In this document: positions 1-8,535 of the stretch, piece after piece
Layout of the letters: each line of letters begins with the position of its first letter
How positions within the stretch are numbered: the first letter of the stretch is position 1
Position numbers and translations under genes: made by a program
DNA from: Bradyrhizobium sp. AS23.2
GTDB lineage: Bacteria > Pseudomonadota > Alphaproteobacteria > Rhizobiales > Xanthobacteraceae
Assembly: GCF_001908185.1 (NCBI RefSeq)
Contig: NZ_LGHM01000087.1
Location: 1 to 33,080, forward strand
Direction: 5' to 3'
Length of the DNA: 33,080 bases
The notes under the pieces: generated by a model
What the model was told of the DNA's origin: nothing
Database searches by the model: none
The model's input: only the letters and a program-made list of their open reading frames with translations

Positions 1-160
1 CTCCTCTCCAGAACCCCATCAGGCGACGGCCACCGCGCCGATCCCGTACAGAAGCAGGTTCCCGGCGAGTGGATGACGCAAAAAGGGATTGACTAACTCA
101 GGCCCGTTACAGAAGCCCGGATGCGCTGCGCTCCATCCAGGCTATCGCTCTCTCAATCTC

Positions 161-260
161 GTCATTCCGGGGCGCGCCGTGAGGCGCGAGCCCGGAATCC
201 ATGCTCCCGATGGTGGTTATGGATTCCGGGCTCGACGCTTGCGCGTCGCCCCGGAATGAC
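161..260. repeat. Palindromic repeat, family A, copy 1
   Basis: The outer arms are GTCATTCCGGGGC and its complement GCCCCGGAATGAC. The inner arms are CCCGGAATCCAT and ATGGATTCCGGG. Each half also folds by itself (GGCGCGCC/GGCGCG-type arms). A second copy with the same arms lies at 30112-30214. Elements of this form are scattered through Bradyrhizobium chromosomes; they carry no gene. Confidence 0.85.
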
Positions 261-292
261 AGCGGGAAGACGCCGCGACCCTTCCCCCTCCC

Positions 293-318
293 GGAACTGG
301 CACCGCACCCCGGCCGTT
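293..318 (+). promoter_or_regulatory. Possible EcfG-type promoter upstream of fadE
   Basis: GGAAC at 293-297 and CGTT at 315-318 are separated by 17 bases, which fits the alphaproteobacterial general-stress sigma factor EcfG pattern (GGAAC, 16-17 bases, CGTT). It lies about 118 bases before the fadE start. About one such match is expected by chance in a GC-rich window of this size, so the call is weak. Confidence 0.22.
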
Positions 319-435
319 ATGGTCCGGGGCCGCCCGGCCGCGTCAATTCGCTTCTTTTTGCAGGCGAAGTGTTCACTTCCGCCAGCCACTTTCCGCTAAA
401 ATGCCTGACAACCGCGCCGATGCACGAGGTCCGCC

Positions 436-2703
436 ATGAGCTTCCGCCGCGACACCATCACAAAACCGATCTTCTCCTGGGCCCGCGGCGTGCTGCCGGC
501 GATGTCCGATACCGAGCGCGAGGCGCTGGAGGCCGGTGACGTCTGGTGGGATGCCGATCTCTTCACCGGCAATCCCGACTGGTCGAAGCTGCTGAAGGTC
601 CCGCAGGCGACGCTGACCGGCGAAGAGCAGGCCTTCCTTAACGGGCCCGTCGACGAGCTCTGCGCCATGCTCGACGAGTGGAAGATATTCTGGGAACGGC
701 GCGACCTGCCGCAGGACGTCTGGCATTTCGTCAAGCGCGAGAAATTCTTCGGCATGATCATCCCGAAGGAATTCGGCGGCCTCGGCTTCTCGCCCTATGC
801 GCATTCGGAAGTCGTGCGCAAGATCTCGACCAGATCGATCGCCGCGGCCGTCACCGTGATGGTGCCGAACTCGCTCGGGCCCGGCGAGCTCTTGATGCGT
901 TTCGGCACCAAGGCGCAGCAGGAGCGCTGGCTACCGCGTCTTGCCGACGGCCGCGACATTCCCTGCTTCGGCCTCACCAGCCCCGAGGCCGGCTCCGACG
1001 CCGCCTCGATGGTCGACACCGGCATCATCTGCAAGGGTATTTTCGAGGGCCGCGAGGTTGTCGGCCTCAGGCTCAATTGGCACAAGCGCTACATCACGCT
1101 CGGCCCCGTCGCGACGCTGCTTGGCCTCGCCTTCAAGGCCTATGATCCCGATCATCTCGTTGGGAGCCAGGAAGAGCTCGGCATCACCGTGGCGCTGATC
1201 CCGACCAATCTGTCCGGTGTCGAGATCGGCCACCGCCATCTGCCGTCGATGCAGGCCTTCCAGAACGGCCCGAATTGGGGTCGCGACGTCTTCATCCCGC
1301 TCGACTACGTCATCGGTGGCCAGGAGCTGATAGGGCAGGGCTGGAAGATGCTGATGACGGCGCTCGCCGCCGGCCGCGCCATCTCGCTGCCGTCGTTGTC
1401 GGCGGCGGGGGCCGCCTATGCCGCGCGCACCACCGGCGCCTATGCCCGCATCCGCGAGCAGTTCGGCATCTCCATCTCGAAATTCGAGGGCGTCGAGGAG
1501 CCGCTCGCGCGCATCGTCGCGACCGCCTATCAGCTCGACGCGGCACGTCGGCTCACCTGCGCGGCGCTGAATGCCGGCGTTCATCCCGCCGTGATCTCAG
1601 GCATCATGAAGCTGCACGCGACCGAGCGGATGCGGACCGCGGTCGACGACGCCATGGACATCCATGGCGGCAAGGCCGTGATCGACGGGCCGCAAAACTA
1701 TCTCGGCAATCTGCACCGTGCCGTTCCTGTCGGCATCACGGTGGAGGGGGCCAACATTCTCACCCGCAACCTCATCGTGTTCGGGCAGGGCGCGATCCGC
1801 GCGCATCCCTATCTGCTCGACGAGATGAATGCGCTCGCGGACAGCGACCGCGAGCGCGGACTGACCGCCTTCGACAGCGCGTTCTGGAAGCATGTCGGCC
1901 ACAGCGTCAAGACGCTGTTTCGCGCCTTCGGTCGGAGCTGGACCATTGGTGCGTTTGCGCCGGCGCCTGACGCAGGCGAGGCGACAGAGTTCTATCGGCA
2001 GCTCTCGCGCTATTCCGCGGCCTTCGCGCTCTGCGCCGACATGGCGCTCCTCACGCTCGGCGGCGCATTGAAGCGCAAGGAGATGCTGTCGGCGCGCTTC
2101 GGCGACATCCTCTCCGAACTGTATCTGTTGTCGGCGGCGCTGAAGCGCTGGCAGGACGAGGGCCGGCAGAAGGAGGATTTTGCCGCGCTCGAATGGTGCA
2201 TGGCGACCGGCTTCAGGACGATCGAGAACAGGCTCGCCGAAATCCTCGCCAATCTGCCGAACCGCTTTGTCGCAGCCTTCCTCAAGTTCGTGGTTCAGCC
2301 CTTCGGCGCCCGCGTGCTCGGTCCGTCCGACCGCGTCGTGCACCAATGCGCTAGCCTTGTGCTGGAGCCGTCGGCGGCGCGCGAGCGCCTCACGCCCGAT
2401 CTTGCCCATGTCGACGACGACGGCGGCTTTGCGCGGCTGGAGCGCGCGTTCAAGCTGGCCACCAGCACGGACGCGATCGCCAAGCGCATGCACGCCGCGC
2501 ATATCCGGGACTGGAAGGAGGGAGTGACCAAGGGCGTGATCACACAGGCCGAGGGCGAGCAGCTTGCCGCGGCCCGCGAAGCTGTCACAAAAGTGATCGA
2601 GGTCGATGATTTTGCGCCGGAGGCGCTGTCGCCGATTTACAAGAAAACCGGCGACGTGCATCAGTTCTTCCAGGAACTCGGTGAACAGAGGGCGGCGAGC
2701 TGA
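436..2703 (+). CDS. fadE: Acyl-CoA dehydrogenase, FadE type
   Basis: FAD-dependent first step of fatty acid beta-oxidation, turning acyl-CoA into trans-2-enoyl-CoA. The 755-residue protein follows the long FadE layout: acyl-CoA dehydrogenase N-terminal and middle domains (GLTSPEAGSDAASM near residues 180-195), a C-terminal dehydrogenase domain with ITVEGANILTRNL near 440, and a long C-terminal extension of the FadE type. E. coli FadE is about 814 residues and has an N-terminal membrane segment; none is evident here. The ATG at 436 is preceded by GAGGT at 426-430. The stop overlaps the next start (TGATG at 2701-2705), suggesting translational coupling to the thiolase. Chain-length preference cannot be read from the sequence. 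Confidence 0.93.
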   Translation: MSFRRDTITKPIFSWARGVLPAMSDTEREALEAGDVWWDADLFTGNPDWSKLLKVPQATLTGEEQAFLNGPVDELCAMLDEWKIFWERRDLPQDVWHFVKREKFFGMIIPKEFGGLGFSPYAHSEVVRKISTRSIAAAVTVMVPNSLGPGELLMRFGTKAQQERWLPRLADGRDIPCFGLTSPEAGSDAASMVDTGIICKGIFEGREVVGLRLNWHKRYITLGPVATLLGLAFKAYDPDHLVGSQEELGITVALIPTNLSGVEIGHRHLPSMQAFQNGPNWGRDVFIPLDYVIGGQELIGQGWKMLMTALAAGRAISLPSLSAAGAAYAARTTGAYARIREQFGISISKFEGVEEPLARIVATAYQLDAARRLTCAALNAGVHPAVISGIMKLHATERMRTAVDDAMDIHGGKAVIDGPQNYLGNLHRAVPVGITVEGANILTRNLIVFGQGAIRAHPYLLDEMNALADSDRERGLTAFDSAFWKHVGHSVKTLFRAFGRSWTIGAFAPAPDAGEATEFYRQLSRYSAAFALCADMALLTLGGALKRKEMLSARFGDILSELYLLSAALKRWQDEGRQKEDFAALEWCMATGFRTIENRLAEILANLPNRFVAAFLKFVVQPFGARVLGPSDRVVHQCASLVLEPSAARERLTPDLAHVDDDGGFARLERAFKLATSTDAIAKRMHAAHIRDWKEGVTKGVITQAEGEQLAAAREAVTKVIEVDDFAPEALSPIYKKTGDVHQFFQELGEQRAAS

Positions 2704-3986
2704 TGGCACGACCGGTATTCATCGTCGACGGCAGCCGGACGCCGTTTCTGAAAGCGCGCTCCGGGCCGGGTCCGTTCACGCCGGTCGATCTCGCCGTGCA
2801 GTGCGGGCGGCCGCTGCTGGCGCGCCAGCCGTTTGCGCCTGATGATTTCGACCAGGTCATCCTCGGCTGCGTCAACGTGATCGCGGACGAGATGAACCCG
2901 GCCCGCGTCGCGGCGCTCCGGCTCGGCATGGGCGAGGACATGGTCGCCTTCACCATGCAGATCAATTGCGGCTCTGGCATGCAGTCGATCGACACAGCCT
3001 ACCGCTACATCCGCGAAGGCCATGCCGACATGATCCTGGCCGGTGGCACCGAGGCGCTCAGCCACGCCCCGCTGGTCTGGCCGAACGCCGGCGTACGCTG
3101 GTTCGCTGGCCTTGCCACCGCCAGGGGCGTAGCCGCGAAGCTGGCCGCCGCCTTCAAATTGCGGCCGCGCTACCTCAAGCCCATCATCGGCCTCGAGCGC
3201 GGGCTGACCGATCCGATCACCGATTTGAACATGGGCCAGACAGCCGAGGTCGTCGGCCATCTCTTCGGTATCACCCGCGCGCAGTCCGACGCCTACGCCG
3301 CCGAGAGCCATCGCCGGCTCGCGCATGCGCAGGCCGAAGGTTTTCTGAAGGGCGAGGTCGAGACCGCCTTCTCCCGCGACGGCAAGTTCTTCGACCATGA
3401 CGACGGCGTGCGCCCGGACTCCACGGCCGAAACGCTGGCGAAATTGAAGCCGGTGTTCGAGCGCCCGTGGGGCCAGGTCACCGCCGGAAATTCCTCGCAG
3501 ATCACCGATGGTGCCTCCTGGGTGATCCTCGCGTCCGACGAGGCGGTGGCAAAACACAAGCTGACACCGAAGGCGGTCATCATCGACAGCAACTGGGCCG
3601 CGCTCGATCCCAGCATCATGGGGCTCGGCCCGGTGATGTCGGCGACACCGCTGCTCCAGCGCAACGACCTCACCATCAAGGACGTCGAGACCTGGGAGCT
3701 GAACGAGGCGTTCGCCACGCAGGTGCTCGGCTGTCTCGCCGCCTGGAAAGACGACAAATTCTGCCGGGAGATCCTCGGCCTCGACGGCGCAGCCGGCGAG
3801 ATCGACCACGAGAAGCTCAACGTCGATGGCGGCGCGATCTCGCTCGGCCATCCCGTCGGCACCTCGGGCAACCGCATCGTGCTGCATCTCGTCAACGCCA
3901 TGAGGCGGCTCGGCACGCGGCGTGGCGTTGCCACCGAATGCATCGGTGGCGGGCTCGGCGGTGCCATGCTGATCGAGGCGGTGTAA
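2703..3986 (+). CDS. Acetyl-CoA C-acyltransferase (thiolase, FadA/FadI type)
   Basis: Last step of beta-oxidation: cleaves 3-ketoacyl-CoA with CoA to give acetyl-CoA and a shortened acyl-CoA. The 427-residue protein has the thiolase landmarks: nucleophilic Cys89 in INCGSGMQS, NEAFA in the middle of the C-terminal domain, GGAISLGHPVGTSG carrying the catalytic His, and the terminal CIGGGLGG with the second Cys. Its length is closer to FadI (about 436 residues) than to FadA (about 387). The start overlaps the fadE stop by one base, and the stop is two bases before the next gene, so it is the middle of one operon. A biosynthetic acetyl-CoA acetyltransferase role is less likely next to fadE and a FadJ-type gene. 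Confidence 0.92.
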   Translation: MARPVFIVDGSRTPFLKARSGPGPFTPVDLAVQCGRPLLARQPFAPDDFDQVILGCVNVIADEMNPARVAALRLGMGEDMVAFTMQINCGSGMQSIDTAYRYIREGHADMILAGGTEALSHAPLVWPNAGVRWFAGLATARGVAAKLAAAFKLRPRYLKPIIGLERGLTDPITDLNMGQTAEVVGHLFGITRAQSDAYAAESHRRLAHAQAEGFLKGEVETAFSRDGKFFDHDDGVRPDSTAETLAKLKPVFERPWGQVTAGNSSQITDGASWVILASDEAVAKHKLTPKAVIIDSNWAALDPSIMGLGPVMSATPLLQRNDLTIKDVETWELNEAFATQVLGCLAAWKDDKFCREILGLDGAAGEIDHEKLNVDGGAISLGHPVGTSGNRIVLHLVNAMRRLGTRRGVATECIGGGLGGAMLIEAV

Positions 3987-3988
3987 CC

Positions 3989-6085
3989 ATGGACTCGAAG
4001 ATCATGACCGCGCTCGGCGACCGCGTGCTGACGCTCGGGCCTCAGCCCGCGGCAGACGGTCCCTACAGGCACTTCAAGCTGACGCGCGATGCCGACGGGG
4101 TCGCCTGGCTCCTGTTCGACCGCGCCGATGCCAGCGCCAACACGCTCTCCTCGGATGTGATGGAGGAGTTCGACGCCGCGCTCGCAGCGATCGAGACCGA
4201 GCGGCCCGCTGGCCTCGTGATCCGCTCCGCAAAACCGTCCGGCTTCATTGCCGGCGCCGACGTCAACGAATTCCGTGGCGCCAGCGATCCCGAGATGGTG
4301 GAAACGCGCATCCGCGCCGCGCATGCGGTGGTCGATCATCTGGAGGTGCTGAAGCTGCCGACTGTCGCCGTCATCCACGGCTTCTGTCTCGGCGGCGGCC
4401 TCGAAGTCGCGCTCGCCTGCCAGTCGCGCATCGCCATCGATGGCGCGCGCTTTGGCTTCCCCGAGGTGATGCTCGGCCTGCATCCCGGGCTCGGTGGCAC
4501 CGCGCGTTTCGCCGCGCTGGTCAATCCGACCCAGTCGATGGCGCTGATGCTGACCGGCCGCACCATCGATGCGCGCCGCGCCAAATCGCTCGGCCTTGTC
4601 GACACCGTGACGCAGGAGCGCCACGTCCGCAACGCGGTGAAGGACGTGCTGTTCGGTCGGCTGAAACGGGCCAAGCCAGGCCTGCTCGCGCGTGCGGCCA
4701 ATCTCGCACCCGTGCGCGGGCTGCTTGCCAAGCGGATGCGCTCCGAGGCCGCGAAGGCTGCATCCCGTGAGCATTATCCGGCGCCTTACGCGCTGATCGA
4801 TCTCTGGGAGGCCCATGGCGGCAGCAAGGCCGCGATGCTCAAGGCCGAGCAGGCTTCCTTCGCCAGGCTGATGGTGACGCCGACCGCGCAGAACCTGATC
4901 CGCGTGTTCTTCCTGCGTGAGCAGATGAAGAAGGCCGCCGGCAGCGGCAACACGATCAGGCACGTCCACGTCATCGGCGCCGGCGCCATGGGCGGCGACA
5001 TCGCGGCCTGGTGTGCGGGGCAGGGGCTGCGCGTCTCGCTCGCCGATATGAAGGCCGAGCCGATCGCGGGGGCCGTGAAACGCGCCGCCGAGCTCTACGG
5101 CAAGATCATCCGCAAGCCGACCGAGGTGCGCGACGCACTCGACCGCCTCATCCCCGACATGGACGGCGAGGGCGTCCGCAACGCCGATCTCATCATCGAG
5201 GCAGTGCCGGAAAAGCTCGAGCTGAAGCAGAAGGTCTGTGCCGGTATCGAGCCGCAGATGAAGCCGGGCGCGATCCTCGCGACCAACACGTCGAGCATTC
5301 CGCTTCAGGACTTGCGAACGACGTTGGCGCGGCCGGAGCGGCTGGTTGGCCTGCATTTCTTCAATCCGGTGTCGCGGCTGCAGCTTGTCGAGGTCGTCAG
5401 TCACGACGGCAACGATTCGCAGGTGCTGAAGAAGGCGCTCGCTTTCGTCGGTGCGATCGATCGGCTGCCGCTTGCCGTGAAGAGCTCGCCCGGCTTCCTC
5501 GTCAACCGCGCGCTGACGCCTTACATGCTGGAAGCAATCGTGATGCTGGACGAGAAGACCGACCAGCGTCTGATCGACGCCGCGGCCGAACAGTTCGGCA
5601 TGCCGATGGGGCCGATCGAGCTCGCCGACCAGGTCGGGCTGGATATCTGCCTCGACGTCGGCGACATGCTGCGCACCAAGTTCGGCGATCTGTTGCCGCC
5701 GACGCCGGCCTGGCTGCGTGAGAAGGTCGCCAAGGGCGAGCTCGGCCGCAAGACCGGCAAGGGCTTTTACGTCTGGAAGGACGGCAAGGCGGAAAAGGCG
5801 CCGTTGCCGGAAACCGGCCCGCGCGTCACCGACCAGATGATCGATCGCCTGGTGCTGCCGATGTCCAACGTCTGCGTCGCGGCTCTGCGCGAGGGCATCG
5901 TCGACGATGCCGATGCGGTCGATGGCGCCATGATCTTCGGCACCGGCTACGCGCCGTTCCGCGGCGGTCCGTTGAACTACGCGCGCACGCGCGGCGTGGA
6001 GAACATCGTTTCCACCTTGCGTGCGCTGGCCGAGCGGTTCGGCGGACGTTTCGCGCCCGATCCGGGCTGGGACAATTTCAAGTGA
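3989..6085 (+). CDS. fadJ: Bifunctional enoyl-CoA hydratase / 3-hydroxyacyl-CoA dehydrogenase
   Basis: Carries out the two middle steps of beta-oxidation on one chain (698 residues). The N-terminal crotonase domain (about 30-220) keeps both catalytic glutamates, Glu139 in GGGLEVAL and Glu159 in FPEVMLGLHPGLGGT, with the oxyanion-hole sequence GFIAGADVNEF near 85-95. The NAD-binding domain starts at about 325 with VIGAGAMGG (GxGxxG at 330-335). The dehydrogenase core has LHFFNPV, and the C-terminal 3HCDH domain shows GFLVNR and the GTGYAPFRGG end motif. The reading frame is open further upstream, but ATG 3989 follows the thiolase stop by two bases and begins the homologous sequence. The fadB/fadJ choice is by domain order and context only. 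Confidence 0.92.
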   Translation: MDSKIMTALGDRVLTLGPQPAADGPYRHFKLTRDADGVAWLLFDRADASANTLSSDVMEEFDAALAAIETERPAGLVIRSAKPSGFIAGADVNEFRGASDPEMVETRIRAAHAVVDHLEVLKLPTVAVIHGFCLGGGLEVALACQSRIAIDGARFGFPEVMLGLHPGLGGTARFAALVNPTQSMALMLTGRTIDARRAKSLGLVDTVTQERHVRNAVKDVLFGRLKRAKPGLLARAANLAPVRGLLAKRMRSEAAKAASREHYPAPYALIDLWEAHGGSKAAMLKAEQASFARLMVTPTAQNLIRVFFLREQMKKAAGSGNTIRHVHVIGAGAMGGDIAAWCAGQGLRVSLADMKAEPIAGAVKRAAELYGKIIRKPTEVRDALDRLIPDMDGEGVRNADLIIEAVPEKLELKQKVCAGIEPQMKPGAILATNTSSIPLQDLRTTLARPERLVGLHFFNPVSRLQLVEVVSHDGNDSQVLKKALAFVGAIDRLPLAVKSSPGFLVNRALTPYMLEAIVMLDEKTDQRLIDAAAEQFGMPMGPIELADQVGLDICLDVGDMLRTKFGDLLPPTPAWLREKVAKGELGRKTGKGFYVWKDGKAEKAPLPETGPRVTDQMIDRLVLPMSNVCVAALREGIVDDADAVDGAMIFGTGYAPFRGGPLNYARTRGVENIVSTLRALAERFGGRFAPDPGWDNFK

Positions 6086-6092
6086 GAGACAC

Positions 6093-6503
6093 ATGACTCA
6101 AAAGGCCGACAAAGAGCCGCGAGGCGATCTTTGCATCCGCACGCTCGCAATGCCTGCCGACACCAATGCGAACGGCGACATCTTTGGCGGCTGGCTGCTG
6201 AGCCAGATGGACGTCGGTGGCGGCGTGTTCGCATCCAAGGTCGCGAAGTCGCGCACTGTAACTGTGGCGATCGAGGCGATGAATTTTCGCAAGGCGGTCT
6301 ATGTTGGCGATCTCGTCTCCGTCTACGCCAATCTCGTCCGTGTCGGGCGCACGTCGCTCACCGTGCATCTCGAAGCTTGGGCGCTGCGTCGCGGCGAGGA
6401 GCATCCGTTCCCCGTTACCGACGGCAATTTTACCTATGTCTCGATCGACGAGCATGGGCGCCCGCAGGAGGTTCGCTCAACTGACACGCAGATCGCGACG
6501 TAA
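6093..6503 (+). CDS. Acyl-CoA thioesterase, YciA-like hotdog protein
   Basis: Predicted to hydrolyse acyl-CoA to free acid and CoA. The 136-residue protein is a single hotdog domain with the YciA/cytosolic acyl-CoA hydrolase signature TNANGDIFGGWLLSQMD (Asp40 at the usual catalytic position), then TVAIEAMNFRKAVYVGDLV and the VTDGNFTYVSID strand. The start at 6093 lies seven bases after the fadJ stop, inside a short GAGAGAC leader; the frame is open upstream but that part overlaps fadJ. Placement at the end of a beta-oxidation operon suggests it frees CoA or removes stalled acyl-CoAs. Substrate range is unknown. Confidence 0.88.
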   Translation: MTQKADKEPRGDLCIRTLAMPADTNANGDIFGGWLLSQMDVGGGVFASKVAKSRTVTVAIEAMNFRKAVYVGDLVSVYANLVRVGRTSLTVHLEAWALRRGEEHPFPVTDGNFTYVSIDEHGRPQEVRSTDTQIAT

Positions 6504-6555
6504 TCGCGCGCGGCGTCGTGTCCCATTTCACGAAGGTGTGTGGCGTTAGCCAAAC

Positions 6556-6586
6556 AAGGCGCGCATGAGTCAACGCGTCGCGCCTT
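6556..6586. other. Hairpin after the beta-oxidation operon
   Basis: AAGGCGCG (6556-6563) and CGCGCCTT (6579-6586) form a perfect 8-bp inverted repeat with a 15-base loop, 53 bases after the thioesterase stop. There is no T run, so a Rho-independent terminator is not supported. It may protect the 3' end of the message. Confidence 0.35.
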
Positions 6587-6673
6587 CGCCAAGAACAAGT
6601 CATAAAACGGATGAGGTCCCGGAGTACTCAATTTGCGTGTCGATTCGGGGTGGAAACCGGTTGATTTGCCCTA

Positions 6674-6698
6674 GGAACCTTTGGGCAGAGATGCCGTT
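6674..6698 (+). promoter_or_regulatory. Candidate EcfG (general stress response) promoter
   Basis: GGAACC at 6674-6679 and CCGTT ending at 6698 give GGAAC, 16 bases, CGTT, the consensus for EcfG-type sigma factors in alphaproteobacteria. It lies in intergenic DNA, with CGTT 28 bases before the start of the small gene at 6727, a good distance for a short leader that still contains the GAGG ribosome site at 6712-6715. It is a pattern match only. Confidence 0.5.
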
Positions 6699-6726
6699 GT
6701 CTGCCCGCACTGAGGAATCAACGGGC

Positions 6727-6918
6727 ATGCCGGACAGCTACATCATCGAAGTGAATTCGCAGACCGCGGGTATCGTGGTCCGTTCTCCGGGAGGCTACTG
6801 CTTCTTCGCCTCATCCCATCGCTTCAATCGCCTTGAAGGCCAGCTCTTCCGCAACGCGCGCGAAGCCGAGCGCGCTGCGCGCAAGCTGCTTAACGGCGAT
6901 GTGAAGGAGGCGGCGTAG
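6727..6918 (+). CDS. Small unknown protein (63 aa)
   Basis: I do not recognise the family. The frame is open from 6565, but the upstream part would overlap the candidate promoter. ATG 6727 has GAGG at 6712-6715 and starts a compact sequence (MPDSYIIEVNSQTAGIVV). The protein has an N-terminal part that looks like beta-strands (residues 3-30, including RSPGGYCFFASSHRFN), then a charged helix (NAREAERAARKLL). It has no signal peptide or membrane segment, so it is likely cytoplasmic. The probable EcfG promoter and the terminator-like hairpin after it suggest an independent stress-induced gene. Confidence 0.6.
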   Translation: MPDSYIIEVNSQTAGIVVRSPGGYCFFASSHRFNRLEGQLFRNAREAERAARKLLNGDVKEAA

Positions 6919-6932
6919 TAGCGCTGCTGCTC

Positions 6933-6969
6933 ATTCCGAGGCGCGCGTAGTGCGAGGTCGGAATTTTTT
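6933..6969 (+). terminator. Rho-independent terminator-like hairpin
   Basis: ATTCCGA (6933-6939) pairs with TCGGAAT (6958-6964), and the right arm runs into TTTTTT (6964-6969). It begins 15 bases after the stop of the small gene at 6727-6918 and should end its transcript. Confidence 0.6.
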
Positions 6970-6985
6970 GCAGCCCCCGACTCTT

Positions 6986-7135
6986 CCTTCTCCCCTTGCG
7001 GGAGAAGGTGGCGCGAAGCGCCGGATGAGGGGTTGTTTCCGCGAGTTCGACTGTGAGAGATCTGCTCGCGGAGAGAGACCCCTCACCCGTCTCGCCGCTG
7101 CGCAGCGAGCCACCCTCTCCCGCAAGGGGAGAGGG
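6986..7135. repeat. Palindromic repeat, family D, in a convergent gap
   Basis: A hairpin CCTTCTCCC-CTTGC-GGGAGAAGG at 6986-7008 and the related CCCTCTCCC-GCAA-GGGGAGAGGG at 7113-7135 flank a middle with GGATGAGGGG and CCCCTCACC arms. The whole element is therefore a nested inverted repeat. It fills the gap between the plus-strand gene ending at 6918 and the minus-strand gene ending at 7147. Confidence 0.8.
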
Positions 7136-7146
7136 TAAGAGAAGCA

Positions 7147-7614
7147 TCACAACTTCGTCGCGGCGCGTGAGAGCAGCCTCCACTCATCGCCCCGCTTCTG
7201 CCAGTTCATCAGGATGTGAAGGTTGGTCGGCACTTTTTTCCCATCGGCCGCCATCTCCTGTTCCGCGACCCAGTGGAAGCGCACGATCGCGGCGGGGCCG
7301 ACGACCTTGATGGTCGGGTCCTTGTATTCGATCGACAGGAATTTCGACTTGCCGTCGGTGGCATTGGTGATGAAGGTCGCCTTGTCCTCGACCTTGCCGC
7401 TGGAATGGCTGTAGCTGAGATCGTCCCAGCACAGCGCGCCGAGCGCCTTGGGGTCGGCCGCGATCTGGGCGAGGCGGAAGGCCTCGACTTTCTTCGCGAC
7501 AGCTTCTTCGTCCGCCGAGGCGGCGAGTGCCGGTGCTGTGAGAGCGAGCGCGGAGACGGCAAGAGTCGAGAGAGCCAAGCCTGATATGGATAACTCGCGC
7601 CGGTTGATCGTCAT
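7147..7614 (-). CDS. Secreted SnoaL/DUF4440-like protein
   Basis: The 155-residue protein has an N-terminal export signal (residues 1-32: TINRRELSI then a hydrophobic run ending TAPALAA). The paired arginines make Tat export possible, although the motif is not canonical. The rest fits the NTF2-like alpha+beta cone fold of DUF4440/SnoaL proteins: helices at 37-65 (EEAVAKKVEAFRLAQIAAD), CWDDLSYSHSSGKVEDKATF, and closing strands VVGPAAIVRFHWV and RGDEWRLLSRAATKL. Members often bind small hydrophobic ligands or act as isomerases, but no function can be assigned. It is transcribed towards the 6727 gene and divergently from the HAD gene, with 155 bases between them. The start is preceded by AAGGAGG-like sequence. 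Confidence 0.75.
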   Translation of the reverse strand: MTINRRELSISGLALSTLAVSALALTAPALAASADEEAVAKKVEAFRLAQIAADPKALGALCWDDLSYSHSSGKVEDKATFITNATDGKSKFLSIEYKDPTIKVVGPAAIVRFHWVAEQEMAADGKKVPTNLHILMNWQKRGDEWRLLSRAATKL

Positions 7615-7769
7615 CGTATCCTCCTTTTTGATCTTGCGCGGAAGTGTTGCAGCCGCGCGCGACTTTGTCGAGTGTCACGTCGGCGTCATGCGCGTACGTC
7701 ATTGCGCGATCAGGACTGTATTGATACGTCTTCCGCATTGATGCGCCGCACATTCGGGAAAGTACGGAA

Positions 7770-8441
7770 ATGAGCGATTCTATCGGCAGGGCGTTGCTGT
7801 TCGACATCGATGGCACGCTCGCCAACACCGACCCGCTTCACCTCAAGGCGTTCAACCAGGTGCTCGGTCCGCGCGGCCATGTCTTCGATCACGCGCGCTT
7901 CTCGAAGGAGCTGCAGGGCTTCTCCAACGCGTCGATCGGTGAGCGTTTTCTGGCGGACGAAGCGCTTGAGCGGAGGGCCGCGATCCTCGGCGAGAAGGAG
8001 GAAATCTTTCGCACGCTCGTGGCGGGGCAGATCGAGCCTCTGCCGGGCCTGATGGCGTTGCTAGACCAGGGAGATAGCGCCGGCGTTCCGATGGTCGCCG
8101 TGACCAACGCGCCGCGCCTCAACGCGGAGCTGCTGCTCTCCGGCCTCGGCATCACGCACCGCTTCAAGGCGATTGTGATCGGCGACGAGCTGCCGCACGG
8201 CAAGCCGCATCCGTTGCCTTATCAGGAAGGACTGCGCTTCGTCGGCGCCAGCGCGGCAGCTTCGATCGCGTTCGAGGATTCCCGGTCCGGCGTGCAATCG
8301 GCTACCGCAGCCGGCATTCCGACCGTCGGCATCCGGACGAGCCTCAGCCATGCTGACCTTGTCGCCGCCGGAGCGGTCACCTCCGCGAGCGCCTTCGACG
8401 ATCCGGACCTGGTCGCTCGCCTCGCTGCCGCGATGGCGTAG
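7770..8441 (+). CDS. HAD-superfamily phosphatase (subfamily IA)
   Basis: Likely Mg-dependent phosphatase of a small phosphorylated metabolite. The 223-residue protein has HAD motif I at residues 11-17 (FDIDGTL, nucleophile Asp12 and acid Asp14), an alpha-helical cap (about 20-85), motif II at VAVTNAP, the motif III lysine in GDELPHGKPHP, and motif IV as AFEDSRSGVQSA. This is the pattern of the phosphoglycolate phosphatase/beta-phosphoglucomutase/glycerol-phosphatase branch; the substrate cannot be read from it. It lies on the same strand just before glpR (94-base gap), so a role in glycerol-phosphate handling is possible but unproven. Confidence 0.85.
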   Translation: MSDSIGRALLFDIDGTLANTDPLHLKAFNQVLGPRGHVFDHARFSKELQGFSNASIGERFLADEALERRAAILGEKEEIFRTLVAGQIEPLPGLMALLDQGDSAGVPMVAVTNAPRLNAELLLSGLGITHRFKAIVIGDELPHGKPHPLPYQEGLRFVGASAAASIAFEDSRSGVQSATAAGIPTVGIRTSLSHADLVAAGAVTSASAFDDPDLVARLAAAMA

Positions 8442-8535
8442 TGAGGGGCTTCATCCGTTAACCGTGATCAGCGCGCGCATTGACCGAACGCGCGAACCGC
8501 CGCACCATGTGTCTTTCTGATTTGAGGCCGTCGCC

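Larger units (their letters stand above)
1..435. other. Intergenic region upstream of the beta-oxidation operon
   Basis: No intact gene is visible here. The minus strand between about 104 and 19 reads as a short hydrophobic tail (LRHPLAGNLLLYGIGAVAVA then stop) that looks coding but has no start, because an in-frame stop lies a few codons further up. It may be the end of a decayed membrane-protein gene. An imperfect hairpin (CCCGGATG/CATCCAGG) lies at 116-141 and a larger palindromic repeat at 161-260. The fadE promoter should lie between 261 and 435. Confidence 0.5.

Noticed and set aside
19..104. Minus-strand hydrophobic reading (LRHPLAGNLLLYGIGAVAVA) ending at a stop
   Set aside because: It looks coding, but an in-frame stop lies only about 14 codons above this segment, no start codon is present, and part of the frame is repeat DNA. 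Too short to call a gene; noted as a possible remnant.
3293..6094. Very long minus-strand open frame opposite the thiolase and fadJ genes
   Set aside because: It is the antisense of strongly conserved coding sequence in GC-rich DNA, where long antisense frames are common; it has no recognisable domain.
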